Shown: positions 54,101 through 63,306, numbered from the stretch's first letter. The stretch is 64,000 nucleotides of DNA from Bacillota bacterium (GCA_023442465.1 JAEZZQ010000021.1:186001-250000); one strand, 5' to 3'. The notes: generated from the sequence alone by a model not told the origin. Numbers and translations are program-made.

Positions 54101-57100
54101 TTATTGGTTGAGGATAGATCTCATAAAACTATCGGGTGGGAAAAGTTCTGTATACAATTTTCGTTTTCGCTCGTTATTAGATATAGATTTAATATAATCG
54201 TTTAATAAAGGACGAGCAGCCTCTGTAATAGGAATATATAAAAAATTTGTTTCCATAAGCTTTGTTAGAGCCGATATATATTGTTTAATATCTATAATAG
54301 AATACAAGTGAGTATGGTTAACACTTTGTATACCTAGGAGAGTGCCTAGTTGTCTAAAAAACAGGTCGTCTGATAGTAAGAGTGAGTTGTTTTTCTGAGC
54401 AACTATAAAGCTATCCAATTGACAAATATGAACTTTGGGATTGGCCAGAAGTTTCTCTAAATCCATACTGCTATGCATCCTATTGAAGTTAGCGCGGTCA
54501 TCATTTGTAATAATATGCAAATTTAATTTTAAAGCAATTTCATAAAGAGCATTCCAAAAATCAGGCATTGTCTTATCTGGTGGTGTTAATGTCAGATTAC
54601 CATCATCACTAATGCCAATCTTCCCAGGAGAAATAACTAAAGTTTTACTTGAGTTTTCAGACTGTAATTTAATAAATTCAAGCAATGTATCTGAAATGAA
54701 GATTTTAGAAAAGTAATTATCTAAGACAAAGAGGTTACCGATAATTTGAAGTATGACTAATGAAGAAAGCGTTATAGTGTAAGTCTGGTCAGCATCATAT
54801 GAAATATTATTTAGGCCTGCGTACAATACCTCTTCTTTTGAGTATAGTAAATATTGAACAATGTGCACATATTCATCATAACCACAGCTATTAATCCATT
54901 CGATAGGTGTTCCGACGGGATTATCTTTGAAGTGGTATAGATCAAGCCAATTTGTAATAGGGTTCAAATCATATAGGACATCTCGCATCTGTTGCCTAAT
55001 GTCCCTGTCCTTATCGATTGATATTTTTTTGATGAAAGAACCATCGCTTGAATCTGCCACTTTAGATAAAACATGCCTAAAAGCATATACGTATTTGTTG
55101 GTTATACTAGCAATTTCATATGGTATACCATTGTATTCTACTATCTCATGTATTTCCTTGTTAATTAGTTTTAAGTACAGTAAATTTGACTTAGAAACAT
55201 GCAAAGCACCAATACTATAGGTATCGGTACAAAAATTTGCTTCTTGGTTAATACATATTACTAGCGGGGGAGATTCTTCGCCCATATTGACAGAATCAGC
55301 AATATTTTTTTCTGAAGATTCTGGAACTACAGGTTTGAGAAAAATAACTACGTCCATAGTTGCTCTATCAAAATCAATGATTTTTTTTGAAGATCCATTA
55401 AGCATATTAAAATGAATAGACATATATAGTTGGTAGAGATGACTATCATCAAGATTGTTTAGTAAATAAATAGCTTCATATGATAGTCTCTCGGCCTTAT
55501 CATAAAAACCGAATTTATAATATGTCTGGGCAACAATTAACAGTATTTCAGGGTCTTTCTCAGATGAAAGGAAATACAAAGAATCTTGAATATCTTCTAT
55601 TTTTACAGTATCCAAAAGCGCTGCTAAATTGACCAAATAGATAGCAGTGTTCTTTTCTTGAGAAAGTGTAAAAGCTTCTTTAAGTAAAGGCAAAGCAGAT
55701 ACATACTTTTCCTGATGTATATAATTTTCAGCTAATATATTTAAAATAAAAGGAGTTTTAAAGTTATTTTCTACAAACCATTTTGCTAATTCTTCTCGCA
55801 ATTCGGATGAGGACAATTTAGAAAGAAGAAAATGTACCATTTCTAAATCATGCGGGAGGTAATTATGGATGCTAGCCAGAAAACATTTACTTAATTCCAT
55901 ATCTAGTATTTCTGCGACAAAAAAAGCAAGCATAATTTTCTGTGTTTTATTAGCTAATAATATTTCGTCTTTTAAAACCTTTGTTTTTTTATAAAGTTCT
56001 TCTTTTACATGTGTGCTATAGCGAAATAATTCAAGAAAATGTATCAAATCACTTACGTTTTCACAGGAGCTAAAAAAATATCTATCAAAAAGGTTATCAA
56101 ATTGTCCGGGATTTTGATTGTGGATAGCAATTAAATATATTGTAATAGTTGCAGAAAATTTATGCGTATTTGGAGCCTCAAAAAAACTGAGTATTGCAGA
56201 AAAGTTTTTTTGTAATAAATAACATACTATTATCCGATGAGACAGTTCTTGTGACGAACCTTCTGAGAGTATTTCTGTATAAACAGCAAGGGCTTCGTCA
56301 TATAGCTTTTGCATTTGGTAAAAGGCGCCTAGCTGAAATCGAAAATTGATGTTCTTTTTTTGTATTTGAACTAAATTTGAATATTCATCTAGAAAAGTTT
56401 CTGGATTTATAATAAGTAAGGCTCTTATCTTAGATAAATTGAATGTAGCTAAATTTTCATCTCTTAATTCCGGACAGGCATCTCCCCAATTAATTAGCTT
56501 TTGATAATGTGATGTTAACCGGTCATGGTCTGTATCATCTTCTTGAATCTGTTCCAAATCGAGATAAACACAGCTGAGTGCTTTATAAAATGAGTATTTG
56601 GGCAATTGCCTTTTTTTAATCGCGAGGTCTAGTGCTTGGATTGCTTCAACAAAATTTTGATTATTGAAAGATGCTAATCCATAAAAACAATCTTGTACAT
56701 GAAAACTATATTCATTTGGTTTGAAATTGGAAATTATATAATCCCATTCAGATTTATTAAAGAAAATATGAAGAAGCATATATGAAAAAAGATGGTCCTC
56801 TTTATAATTATCGGTCATTACAAACTCAAAACTGCTATTATTTTTTAAATTAATAGCAGTTGCAATGTTATTTCTATAGATAGATGATTTTTCTAAATAA
56901 TCAACTAATAATTTCACATTTTCGCTATCACTACTTAAAACACAAATAACTGCCTTCAAATAGATAAGCCAGTCGTTGTTTGCATCATCAATACTTTTTA
57001 AAGATGACATATAAATAGTATCAATGATACGAGATGCATCCTTACGATTATCTTCAAGGATTAGCGTTTCGCAATGTGTGAGTTTTTCTTGTATTAATTG

Positions 57101-57262
57101 ATTCAAGTAGCACTTGTCATTTTTGTGCATAATAAGCAAATCGGTTAATTCCGAGTCTAGTACCATATCACCGCCAGTTTGTAAGACAACAGAATTAACT
57201 ATGGTGGTTCTTTCAATATTTTGTTGCTTTTTATAAAATAAATTTTTAAAAAAACTTAACAT
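54101..57262 (-). CDS. TPR-GreAB-C-PIN conflict-system protein
   Basis: This 1053-residue AT-rich protein starts 2 bp after the small membrane gene. Residues 16-37 hold a beta-type TTIVNSVVLQTGGDMVL motif. Helical TPR-like repeats run to about 630 (for example YDEALAVYTEIL, YVSALPLLKEAF and YDKAERLSYEAI). Residues 677-735 resemble the C-terminal FKBP-like domain of GreA/GreB (IGALHVSKSNLLYLKLINKE, then YNGIPYEIASI). Residues 825-1010 look like a PIN nuclease (IITNDDRANF, then NSLLLSDDLFFRQLGTLLGI), though the first catalytic Asp is not obvious. This order is the TPR-GreAB-C-PIN architecture described as a predicted conflict system. It probably senses transcription stress and cuts RNA; that is inference. 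Confidence 0.65.
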   Translation of the reverse strand: MLSFFKNLFYKKQQNIERTTIVNSVVLQTGGDMVLDSELTDLLIMHKNDKCYLNQLIQEKLTHCETLILEDNRKDASRIIDTIYMSSLKSIDDANNDWLIYLKAVICVLSSDSENVKLLVDYLEKSSIYRNNIATAINLKNNSSFEFVMTDNYKEDHLFSYMLLHIFFNKSEWDYIISNFKPNEYSFHVQDCFYGLASFNNQNFVEAIQALDLAIKKRQLPKYSFYKALSCVYLDLEQIQEDDTDHDRLTSHYQKLINWGDACPELRDENLATFNLSKIRALLIINPETFLDEYSNLVQIQKKNINFRFQLGAFYQMQKLYDEALAVYTEILSEGSSQELSHRIIVCYLLQKNFSAILSFFEAPNTHKFSATITIYLIAIHNQNPGQFDNLFDRYFFSSCENVSDLIHFLELFRYSTHVKEELYKKTKVLKDEILLANKTQKIMLAFFVAEILDMELSKCFLASIHNYLPHDLEMVHFLLSKLSSSELREELAKWFVENNFKTPFILNILAENYIHQEKYVSALPLLKEAFTLSQEKNTAIYLVNLAALLDTVKIEDIQDSLYFLSSEKDPEILLIVAQTYYKFGFYDKAERLSYEAIYLLNNLDDSHLYQLYMSIHFNMLNGSSKKIIDFDRATMDVVIFLKPVVPESSEKNIADSVNMGEESPPLVICINQEANFCTDTYSIGALHVSKSNLLYLKLINKEIHEIVEYNGIPYEIASITNKYVYAFRHVLSKVADSSDGSFIKKISIDKDRDIRQQMRDVLYDLNPITNWLDLYHFKDNPVGTPIEWINSCGYDEYVHIVQYLLYSKEEVLYAGLNNISYDADQTYTITLSSLVILQIIGNLFVLDNYFSKIFISDTLLEFIKLQSENSSKTLVISPGKIGISDDGNLTLTPPDKTMPDFWNALYEIALKLNLHIITNDDRANFNRMHSSMDLEKLLANPKVHICQLDSFIVAQKNNSLLLSDDLFFRQLGTLLGIQSVNHTHLYSIIDIKQYISALTKLMETNFLYIPITEAARPLLNDYIKSISNNERKRKLYTELFPPDSFMRSILNQ

Positions 57263-57264
57263 TA

Positions 57265-57462
57265 TTAGTGATCCTTATTATCTCGTCCGATTTGCCTAAT
57301 ATCGCTATTATTTATTTTAGAACGCTTAATTGTCTGACTAGTTTTATTGGAATAATCTTTGACAATATGCTTTTCGATTTTATCTACTTTAAATAGCGCA
57401 ACTATTGATACAATAAAAGAACCGATAGATGAAATTCCTATTAAAATATCGAACCAGCTCAT
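57265..57462 (-). CDS. small membrane partner of the TPR-GreAB-C-PIN protein
   Basis: This 65-residue protein starts at an ATG after AAGGAG. One membrane helix (WFDILIGISSIGSFIVSIVALF) is followed by a basic cytoplasmic tail ending in KINNSDIRQIGRDNKDH. The NNSDIRQIGRD motif resembles the VNSVVLQTGGDM motif at the start of its neighbour, suggesting matching beta-strand adaptors. Spacing of 2 bp indicates one operon. It may tether the large protein to the membrane. Confidence 0.6.
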   Translation of the reverse strand: MSWFDILIGISSIGSFIVSIVALFKVDKIEKHIVKDYSNKTSQTIKRSKINNSDIRQIGRDNKDH

Positions 57463-57492
57463 AATTTGACTCCTTGTTTAAATCATATTTGA

Positions 57493-57519
57493 ATTATAGC
57501 CATAATCTTAACCTGTCAG
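57493..57519 (-). promoter_or_regulatory. promoter of the small membrane protein operon
   Basis: A perfect TATAAT on the minus strand (57498-57493) is preceded after 15 bp by CTGACA (57519-57514). The spacing is short, but the start would lie about 25 bp before the gene. Confidence 0.5.
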
Positions 57520-58268
57520 AGCTACTTATTTTATAAGAAAACCGCATAGATATTTTCCCACATAATTGACTATTATTATTTCTAAATTGCATGGACAGAC
57601 ATTGTGCCTACTGTTGACTCATTATATCAATTATTGCTATAAAACACAATGATATTACCCGTTCATTTATCGAATTTTACGAGCATTTTTAAACCTCTAA
57701 TTGAGTGTAAATACAATCAAAGTTATTGAGAAAATATTCGTGAAATTTTCTAATGAACAAAACCAAGAATTGGTTATCCGTTATCATGATAGCAAATCAA
57801 TATACTATATATGACTACAAAGCAGCATTTCGAGAATCACCTTCTATATATGATTAAAATTATGTCATGTACAGAATAATATAAATTTGTACATGACTAA
57901 ATTCTGAATTTGAATAAAAGAGAGATTTGCTGGAATTTATTTTATCATATTACGTCCTTCAGAACGTAATTGCATTCTTTCAGAAAATACGAGAAAATAA
58001 AGGAACTTGCATATGCCACAAGAATATGATATTTTAAATATACAGAACATACGTTCGAAATTCGTTTTAATTTATATAAAAATAAAAAATAGAATTTAAT
58101 ATTAAGTTTAGCGAGGCACCTAAAACATAGAAAAAAATGGTAATATAGAAGATTGTCTGATATAATTTTTATAGGATAATTAATCAGTATGGGGAACTTC
58201 TCTTATAAAAATATATGAGCATAGTCCCTATTAACTTAGTGAATAGCTAATTAATGGAGAAATGTTAA
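57520..58268. other. long AT-rich divergent control region
   Basis: About 750 bp without genes separate the PIN operon (minus) and the TPR-CSD gene (plus). It contains perfect dyads GTCATGTACA / TGTACATGAC (57864-57897, 14-nt spacer) and ATTACGT / ACGTAAT (57949-57970, 8-nt spacer). Both look like operator sites. No small ORF with a ribosome site was found. Confidence 0.5.
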
Positions 58269-59549
58269 ATGGGAGATTTACGAAATCAGGCAAAAAAATA
58301 TAAAGAAGAGGGTAAATATCAAAATGCTATAGAAATTTACGAGAAAATATGGACAAAAGAAAACACTGATAAATGGGCAGGTTGGGAATATGCTTATTGC
58401 TTAAAGAAAGTTAAGGAAATTACTAAGGCAATCATGGTTTGCAAATATACTTATAAATTGGATAACAACTTTGTTTTGAATAATGATTTGATGGCTTGGT
58501 GTGTATATGAGAAGTATTTTCAGGAGAAGAAAGAGACACTGGCACATCATGAAATTATAAAATTAGATAAAATAGCAAAAGCGGCAATAGGATTAATTGA
58601 ACAAAAACAGGGGAGTGCCTACGAACATATTGTATTTGCCATTATACATATATACAAAAATAAGGGTGATAGAATAAGTTTTGAAAAAATAGTTGATTGG
58701 CTTGGCAGATTGAAAATAGATTTGCTATCAGATGAAGCAGTAAAATATATTGATAAGAAAGGAAATGATAGTGAATGGCAATCAAGGAAAGAAGAATATT
58801 TTTCATATTATTCAAAAGCATTAATTGTTTTAGAACGATATAATGAATGTATTGAATGCTGTGAGTTAGCAGAAAAAAAATTGAAAACATATCATTACGA
58901 TAATGACATATGGATTAAAGCTAGATTGTATTATTCACAAGGCATGCTGGAAGAGTATAATAAGGCTCTTTTAGGCTTGACTGAATTGTCTCTGAAAAAA
59001 AATCATTGGTCTATAATTTTTAAGATTGCACAGTTGTACGATAAAAAGGGCGAAGGAGAACAAGCACTTCTTTATGTGTTTAAGGCATTGTTGAGTAGAG
59101 ATCCTGACAGAATGAAAGTAAAAGTAGTTTATTTTGCAGCAGAGATTTTAGAAAAAATGGAAGATTATGATTTGGCAAAATTGCACTATATATATTTCAA
59201 AAAAATAAGAGAAGATAATGAATGGGAAGTTCCTTTAGAATTAGATAAAAAAATTGAAGAATGTAAAGGAACATGTGAAACTTCTCAAATAACTTCTAAG
59301 TATATGAGGAACATATGGATTAAAAGGATAAAAGGGAATTCTCAGGTCTATAAAGGAGTAGTGAGTAAAATCATGAAAAATGGAAAAAATGGTTTCATTT
59401 TATATAACAAAAATTCCATATTTTTTAGGCTTGTTGAAGTAGTGGGACGAGTAAAAGAAAGAGATAACGTCACTTTTATTATTGAAGATTCATTTGATAA
59501 ATTAAAAAATAAGAGGACTAAAGAAGCTAAATACATTGAAATAGTATAA
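58269..59549 (+). CDS. TPR protein with C-terminal cold-shock-like domain
   Basis: This 426-residue, lysine-rich, AT-rich protein has a GGAG ribosome site. Helical repeats fill residues 1-330 (RNQAKKYKEEGKYQNAIEIY, then GEGEQALLYVFKAL and EDYDLAKLHYIYFKK are clear TPR units). Residues 360-426 resemble a cold-shock/OB fold: YKGVVSKIMKNGKNGFI, an NSIFFRLVEV strand, then RDNVTFIIEDSF. The RNP-like aromatic residues are partly kept. Such TPR-OB proteins are predicted RNA-binding sensors in conflict islands. It lies 73 bp upstream of the RNase H-RnlA gene, which has its own promoter, so it may be an independent or loosely linked component. Confidence 0.65.
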   Translation: MGDLRNQAKKYKEEGKYQNAIEIYEKIWTKENTDKWAGWEYAYCLKKVKEITKAIMVCKYTYKLDNNFVLNNDLMAWCVYEKYFQEKKETLAHHEIIKLDKIAKAAIGLIEQKQGSAYEHIVFAIIHIYKNKGDRISFEKIVDWLGRLKIDLLSDEAVKYIDKKGNDSEWQSRKEEYFSYYSKALIVLERYNECIECCELAEKKLKTYHYDNDIWIKARLYYSQGMLEEYNKALLGLTELSLKKNHWSIIFKIAQLYDKKGEGEQALLYVFKALLSRDPDRMKVKVVYFAAEILEKMEDYDLAKLHYIYFKKIREDNEWEVPLELDKKIEECKGTCETSQITSKYMRNIWIKRIKGNSQVYKGVVSKIMKNGKNGFILYNKNSIFFRLVEVVGRVKERDNVTFIIEDSFDKLKNKRTKEAKYIEIV

Positions 59550-59569
59550 TTAATACATTTTTAAAGATA

Positions 59570-59598
59570 TTGACTTCTATTAACAAAAGTGGTAGGAT
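59570..59598 (+). promoter_or_regulatory. promoter of the RNase H-RnlA / RnlB operon
   Basis: TTGACT (59570-59575) and TAGGAT (59593-59598) are separated by 17 bp. The first gene starts 24 bp later after GGAG. This allows the toxin-antitoxin pair to be expressed independently of the TPR-CSD gene. Confidence 0.65.
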
Positions 59599-59622
59599 GA
59601 TGAATCCGAATGGAGAAATAAT

Positions 59623-61311
59623 ATGTCTAAGAAATATTATGCGGTAAAGATTGGAAAAACACCAGGTGTATATGAAACTTGGGAAGAATGCCAAAATCAA
59701 ATAAATGGATTTTCAGGAGCAATTTATAAAGGTTTTGCTACGAAAGAGGAAGCGGAAACTTTTGTTAAGAATACAAGAGAAGATCAGAAGGTTAATAATG
59801 AGATAACCAATGAAGAAGCAGTTGCATATGTTGATGGGAGTTATAAATCCGATAATAATACTTTTTCATATGGAATAGTTTTTTTAAACAATGGAAAAGA
59901 GATACATTTTTCTAAGGCATATGAAGATTCTGAATTGTCAGAAATGAATAATGTTGCTGGAGAAATAAAAGGGGCAGAGGCAGCTATTCAATATTGTTTA
60001 GATAATAATATTCGTAGTATTACAATATATTATGATTATGAAGGAATTGAAAAGTGGTGTACAGGAGAATGGAAGGCAAAAAAGCTAGGTACAATAGCAT
60101 ATGTTGATTTTTATAGAAAAGCTATTCAATATATGAAAATTAATTTTGTTAAAGTAAAAGGGCATTCTGGCGATAAATATAATGAATTAGCAGATAGGTT
60201 GGCTAAAAATGCATTAGGAATAGATATTACAGAAAAAACATTTAAGGAAGAAATATCAATGGCTAAGAAAAAAGGTGTTTATATAGATAGGGAAAAAATT
60301 GTTGATTTAATATTAATAGAAGGAACTAAGCAATGGAATGATTTTACAGCAAGTAATCTTATCCAATCAGGTACTGCAAAAAGATGTGAAATGACGGCTG
60401 GGGGAAGAAAAGCACTGTTAAACCTTCACTTTAACAGTGACGGTACGACAACAATCACTCCCACAGGCAATAATCAAGATATCTCTATGACTGTAAAGGC
60501 ACTTCTTGAAGATGGGTGTTCTTTTTCGAGTGAAGCACAAGGAAAAACATACTCAATAAGAAAACTGCCAAATGAATGGGCGACAAAAATAGTAGACTAT
60601 TTAGAGTCATTGGAAGGTGTGACAGCAGAGCACTACGTTGTAGAAACAGCTCCATTACATAATTCCCATATTTTTACCAGTAAGATAGGTGATAAATTAA
60701 CAATAAATATTTATGAGACAGGAACATTAACACTACAGGGAAAACCCGCATATTTATATGGAGAGGCAATTTCATTTCTTTCTTATTGTAAAGATGTGTC
60801 AGTTGATGACATAGTAGATAGTGTCAATAGTTTCCACAATCTAAATGTAAAGATAAGTGATGTAAGGAACGAAATGGAGACATTGATGCCTAGGGCCTAT
60901 GGCAATATTGATGAAATGGTTTTTAAATTGCTTTCACCATCAATTTCTTTAAGAAAAATAGACATTAATTTAGAAGATTACTCATGTTATGCGTTTCCTG
61001 CGCTTCGAGCACTAGAAGGTTATATTAAATATTTATTTGGTTTAAAAGAGGTTCCAATTGGAAATACTTTTGGTGATGTATTTAATGGAAATGTTTTATA
61101 TCCGAAAGTGATTACTAAAATTGGTGATGCAACATTTCATGCAGAATTGCAAAGATTATATGCATATTTCAAAGGTAGCAGGCACGTGCTTTTTCATACG
61201 ACACAGATTTTAATAGGTACGACATTAATTGAAGATAAGCATGAAGCAGATGAAATTATAAATACAGTAATTAATCTGATAGAAACTTCATATATGAATA
61301 TAAATCAGTAA
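59623..61311 (+). CDS. rnlA: RNase H1-RnlA fusion toxin (RNase LS type)
   Basis: This 562-residue protein joins three parts. Residues 4-48 are a viroplasmin/hybrid-binding domain (YYAVKIGKTPGVYETWEECQ). Residues 66-200 are RNase H1 with the full catalytic set D71, E114, D138, H181 and D191 (VAYVDGSYKSD, KGHSGDKYNELADRL). Residues 225-562 match the RnlA toxin (LHFNSDGTTTITPTG, GTLTLQGKPAYLYGEAISF, FPALRALEGYIK). They include the HEPN active-site residues E465, R520 and H525 (GSRHVLFH). RnlA cleaves mRNA when the antitoxin is lost during phage infection. In E. coli it interacts with and needs RNase HI, here supplied in the same chain. RnlB follows 20 bp downstream. Confidence 0.9.
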   Translation: MSKKYYAVKIGKTPGVYETWEECQNQINGFSGAIYKGFATKEEAETFVKNTREDQKVNNEITNEEAVAYVDGSYKSDNNTFSYGIVFLNNGKEIHFSKAYEDSELSEMNNVAGEIKGAEAAIQYCLDNNIRSITIYYDYEGIEKWCTGEWKAKKLGTIAYVDFYRKAIQYMKINFVKVKGHSGDKYNELADRLAKNALGIDITEKTFKEEISMAKKKGVYIDREKIVDLILIEGTKQWNDFTASNLIQSGTAKRCEMTAGGRKALLNLHFNSDGTTTITPTGNNQDISMTVKALLEDGCSFSSEAQGKTYSIRKLPNEWATKIVDYLESLEGVTAEHYVVETAPLHNSHIFTSKIGDKLTINIYETGTLTLQGKPAYLYGEAISFLSYCKDVSVDDIVDSVNSFHNLNVKISDVRNEMETLMPRAYGNIDEMVFKLLSPSISLRKIDINLEDYSCYAFPALRALEGYIKYLFGLKEVPIGNTFGDVFNGNVLYPKVITKIGDATFHAELQRLYAYFKGSRHVLFHTTQILIGTTLIEDKHEADEIINTVINLIETSYMNINQ

Positions 61312-61331
61312 TAATAAGAAGGAGGTTTGTT

Positions 61332-61688
61332 ATGAAAGATAATTTTAAAATATTAAAACTAAATAATGAACCATATGATTTCCTTATTATTGCGACATCT
61401 TACGAAAATCCCTTGGATTCTATTGAGGAAATAGAAGAAGAAATACATGTAAAAAAAGCCAACTTACTTTTTGATTTAACATTGATTAATGGTGTTAAAA
61501 AAAATAGATATATAAAATGTGAGTATAAGGCAGGGATTAATAAGTTACAATCATGTTCATTAGTAGATAGTATTGATGAAACAATAAAGGCATTAAGTTA
61601 TAATTTTTTTAAACAGAATGAAGAAGTGGTCCGAAAAAGTATAATTCCTAATACACTTAAGCACTTAATTAAATCTGGTTTAATTTAA
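61332..61688 (+). CDS. rnlB: RnlB antitoxin
   Basis: This is a 118-residue protein with the conserved RnlB core: YDFLIIATSYENPLDSIEEI and ANLLFDLTLINGVKKNRYIK. It aligns by eye with E. coli RnlB (MATGFENPLSSVNEI, ILFDLLCANG). RnlB blocks RnlA by direct binding and is unstable, so shutdown of host gene expression by phage frees the toxin. AAGGAGG lies just before the ATG. Its overlap-free position 20 bp after the toxin gene and a shared terminator indicate an operon. Confidence 0.88.
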   Translation: MKDNFKILKLNNEPYDFLIIATSYENPLDSIEEIEEEIHVKKANLLFDLTLINGVKKNRYIKCEYKAGINKLQSCSLVDSIDETIKALSYNFFKQNEEVVRKSIIPNTLKHLIKSGLI

Positions 61689-61703
61689 CGATAGAGTAGA
61701 TGG

Positions 61704-61726
61704 GCCTCCAAATAATAATTGGAGGC
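61704..61726 (+). terminator. terminator of the rnlAB operon
   Basis: A perfect 8-bp stem (GCCTCCAA / TTGGAGGC) with a 7-nt loop is followed by TTACTTATTTTTTG, 15 bp after the rnlB stop. Confidence 0.85.
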
Positions 61727-61909
61727 TTACTTATTTTTTGAAAAACAAAGCCATAAATTTGGAGCCGAAAATGTTATTGTAAAACAGTTTGTATTTATCT
61801 AACGTTTTTTATTCAGCTAAAAAAGAAAAACTTCATAATCACAGTCTTTCTACATTTCTCTAAGCTCTTGTATATAATCAATAAACGGATAATATTTATC
61901 AATATTTAG

Positions 61910-61994
61910 GGCAATCGCATAAGAAAAAATATTTTAATTATAGATGGTCAGCGATAAATACCCCAATTAAAATATTTTTTCTTATGCGATTGCC
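61910..61994. repeat. perfect 30-bp inverted repeat with 25-nt spacer
   Basis: The left arm 61910-61939 (begins GGCAATCGCATAAG, ends ATATTTTAATT) is matched base for base by 61965-61994. The spacer contains ATAGATGGTCAGCG. It is too long for an ordinary terminator and lacks a T-run. It may be a small mobile-element relic, a structured RNA or a protein-binding cruciform. Confidence 0.75.
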
Positions 61995-62071
61995 TTGAAA
62001 TAGATATTTATTCTGTCCTATTTTCGGGCAAATGACAGGAATTGACATAGAAATAAGTATGAAGAAATAGC

Positions 62072-62116
62072 GGCTCTGGAAACAGAATAATCATTCACAA
62101 ATTCTATTTCAGAGCC
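62072..62116. terminator. hairpin between convergent transcripts
   Basis: GGCTCTG-AAA-AGAAT (from 62072) pairs with ATTCT-TTT-CAGAGCC (to 62116) with small interruptions and is followed on the plus strand by ATTTTTC. It is located 50 bp after the minus-strand gene end. Confidence 0.6.
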
Positions 62117-62165
62117 ATTTTTCAGTAAATGAATTGATTTGAATTTTAGTTTATGGAACATATTT

Positions 62166-63125
62166 TTACTTAGCTATTTTATCACAGCGTACCAATTCAT
62201 GCCCTATATTATCATATTCATACATATAATCGGACAACCTTTCATCTACGGAAACGTGCATGAGATTGACTTCCTGTACCATCTTTTCCAACTCCCTAAA
62301 ATCGATATCCTCAGTTTTCGATAAGATCAACACTTCGTTTGTTGATGACGGGATAACATAGAACGCCCCACCAAGCTGTTTCGCTATCTTCTCTTGTACT
62401 TTTGTATTTAAGATACAGGCAGCCCCATTTACCCTTGCTTTATTGGTCAGACAATACATGGTCATCCTGCGCTCCGGCACCATACTTTCAAAAAATCCCC
62501 GGATCAATTCTTCCTCTATTTCAAACTGTTTTGCTATATCCGGTATCAGCAGTTCTTTCACCACATCCTGCAGTGGTAAGAATACGGCGGGCATAAGGGA
62601 TTCCATATTGGAAAGAGCTGTCTGATGAAAGATTTCCTTGTCTATTCCATATTCAGCTAACAAATTATTATGTATAGTAACGGTAAAACTGCTTGCCTCT
62701 CTTTCTTCCAGTATAATCAGGTAAATAACTGCCAAATCTTCTATCTGTGTAAAAGGTTTATTTCTCAGGAAATTCTTATTTTTCTCCGCATTGACCAGTT
62801 TACATACAAGCTTGTCTTTTACCTTCTCCCAATCGGTAACGATAGAAACATCGAAATCCTTTGGTATATGGTAATCCATACGGATCTCCGCTATGGATTG
62901 GAGAATACTTTTCATGCTTCTGCCATTCTCATAATCTCTAAAATAATCATCCAGACAAATGACAGGTGTCATATTGCTGCCATTTTCACTGATTTGCAGA
63001 CCGTCCAATAGGTAGTCATTATTCTTGACGACCTGGTCAATCTGGATGGTACTATCCGCATATTTTTCTGGTAAGTTCTCTAAAATATGTTTCATTATAT
63101 AATCCTTAAATTCCGTGTAATCCAT
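62166..63125 (-). CDS. DUF5688-like protein of conjugative elements
   Basis: This 319-residue protein (MDYTEFKDYIMKHILENLPE) has the pattern VKNNDYLLDGLQISENGSNM, then PVICLDDYFRDYENGRSMKS. I associate these with DUF5688, a family frequent in Lachnospiraceae ICEs. A later block (VYLIILEERE-like LAVIYLIILEEREASSF) and a C-terminal part with AFYVIPSSTNEVLILS are also typical. No catalytic motif is known to me. The function is unknown. It marks the return to conjugative-element content. Confidence 0.7.
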   Translation of the reverse strand: MDYTEFKDYIMKHILENLPEKYADSTIQIDQVVKNNDYLLDGLQISENGSNMTPVICLDDYFRDYENGRSMKSILQSIAEIRMDYHIPKDFDVSIVTDWEKVKDKLVCKLVNAEKNKNFLRNKPFTQIEDLAVIYLIILEEREASSFTVTIHNNLLAEYGIDKEIFHQTALSNMESLMPAVFLPLQDVVKELLIPDIAKQFEIEEELIRGFFESMVPERRMTMYCLTNKARVNGAACILNTKVQEKIAKQLGGAFYVIPSSTNEVLILSKTEDIDFRELEKMVQEVNLMHVSVDERLSDYMYEYDNIGHELVRCDKIAK

Positions 63126-63306
63126 TTTATCTGTCCTCCGTTAAGACAAAATATACCATTAGGCTGTAGTCTAATGGCATGTCATAAAAATGTCCCAATA
63201 GAGTTGCTTTTTGGCTTTTGGCATGTACCACAGTTCAAAACAACCCTACTGAGAATCTGATGTTATCGTAACTTGCTCCATTCTTCAAAAGTCATTGTCG
63301 TAAGAT

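Larger units (their letters stand above)
61727..62165. other. intergenic region with two large hairpins
   Basis: No gene is supported. It contains the 30-bp inverted repeat (61910-61994) and the terminator-like hairpin (62072-62116), and separates the defence genes from the conjugative-type genes. Confidence 0.5.

Noticed and set aside
61910..61994. CRISPR repeat or array
   Set aside because: There are only two arms in inverted orientation, no direct repeats with spacers, and no cas genes in the window.
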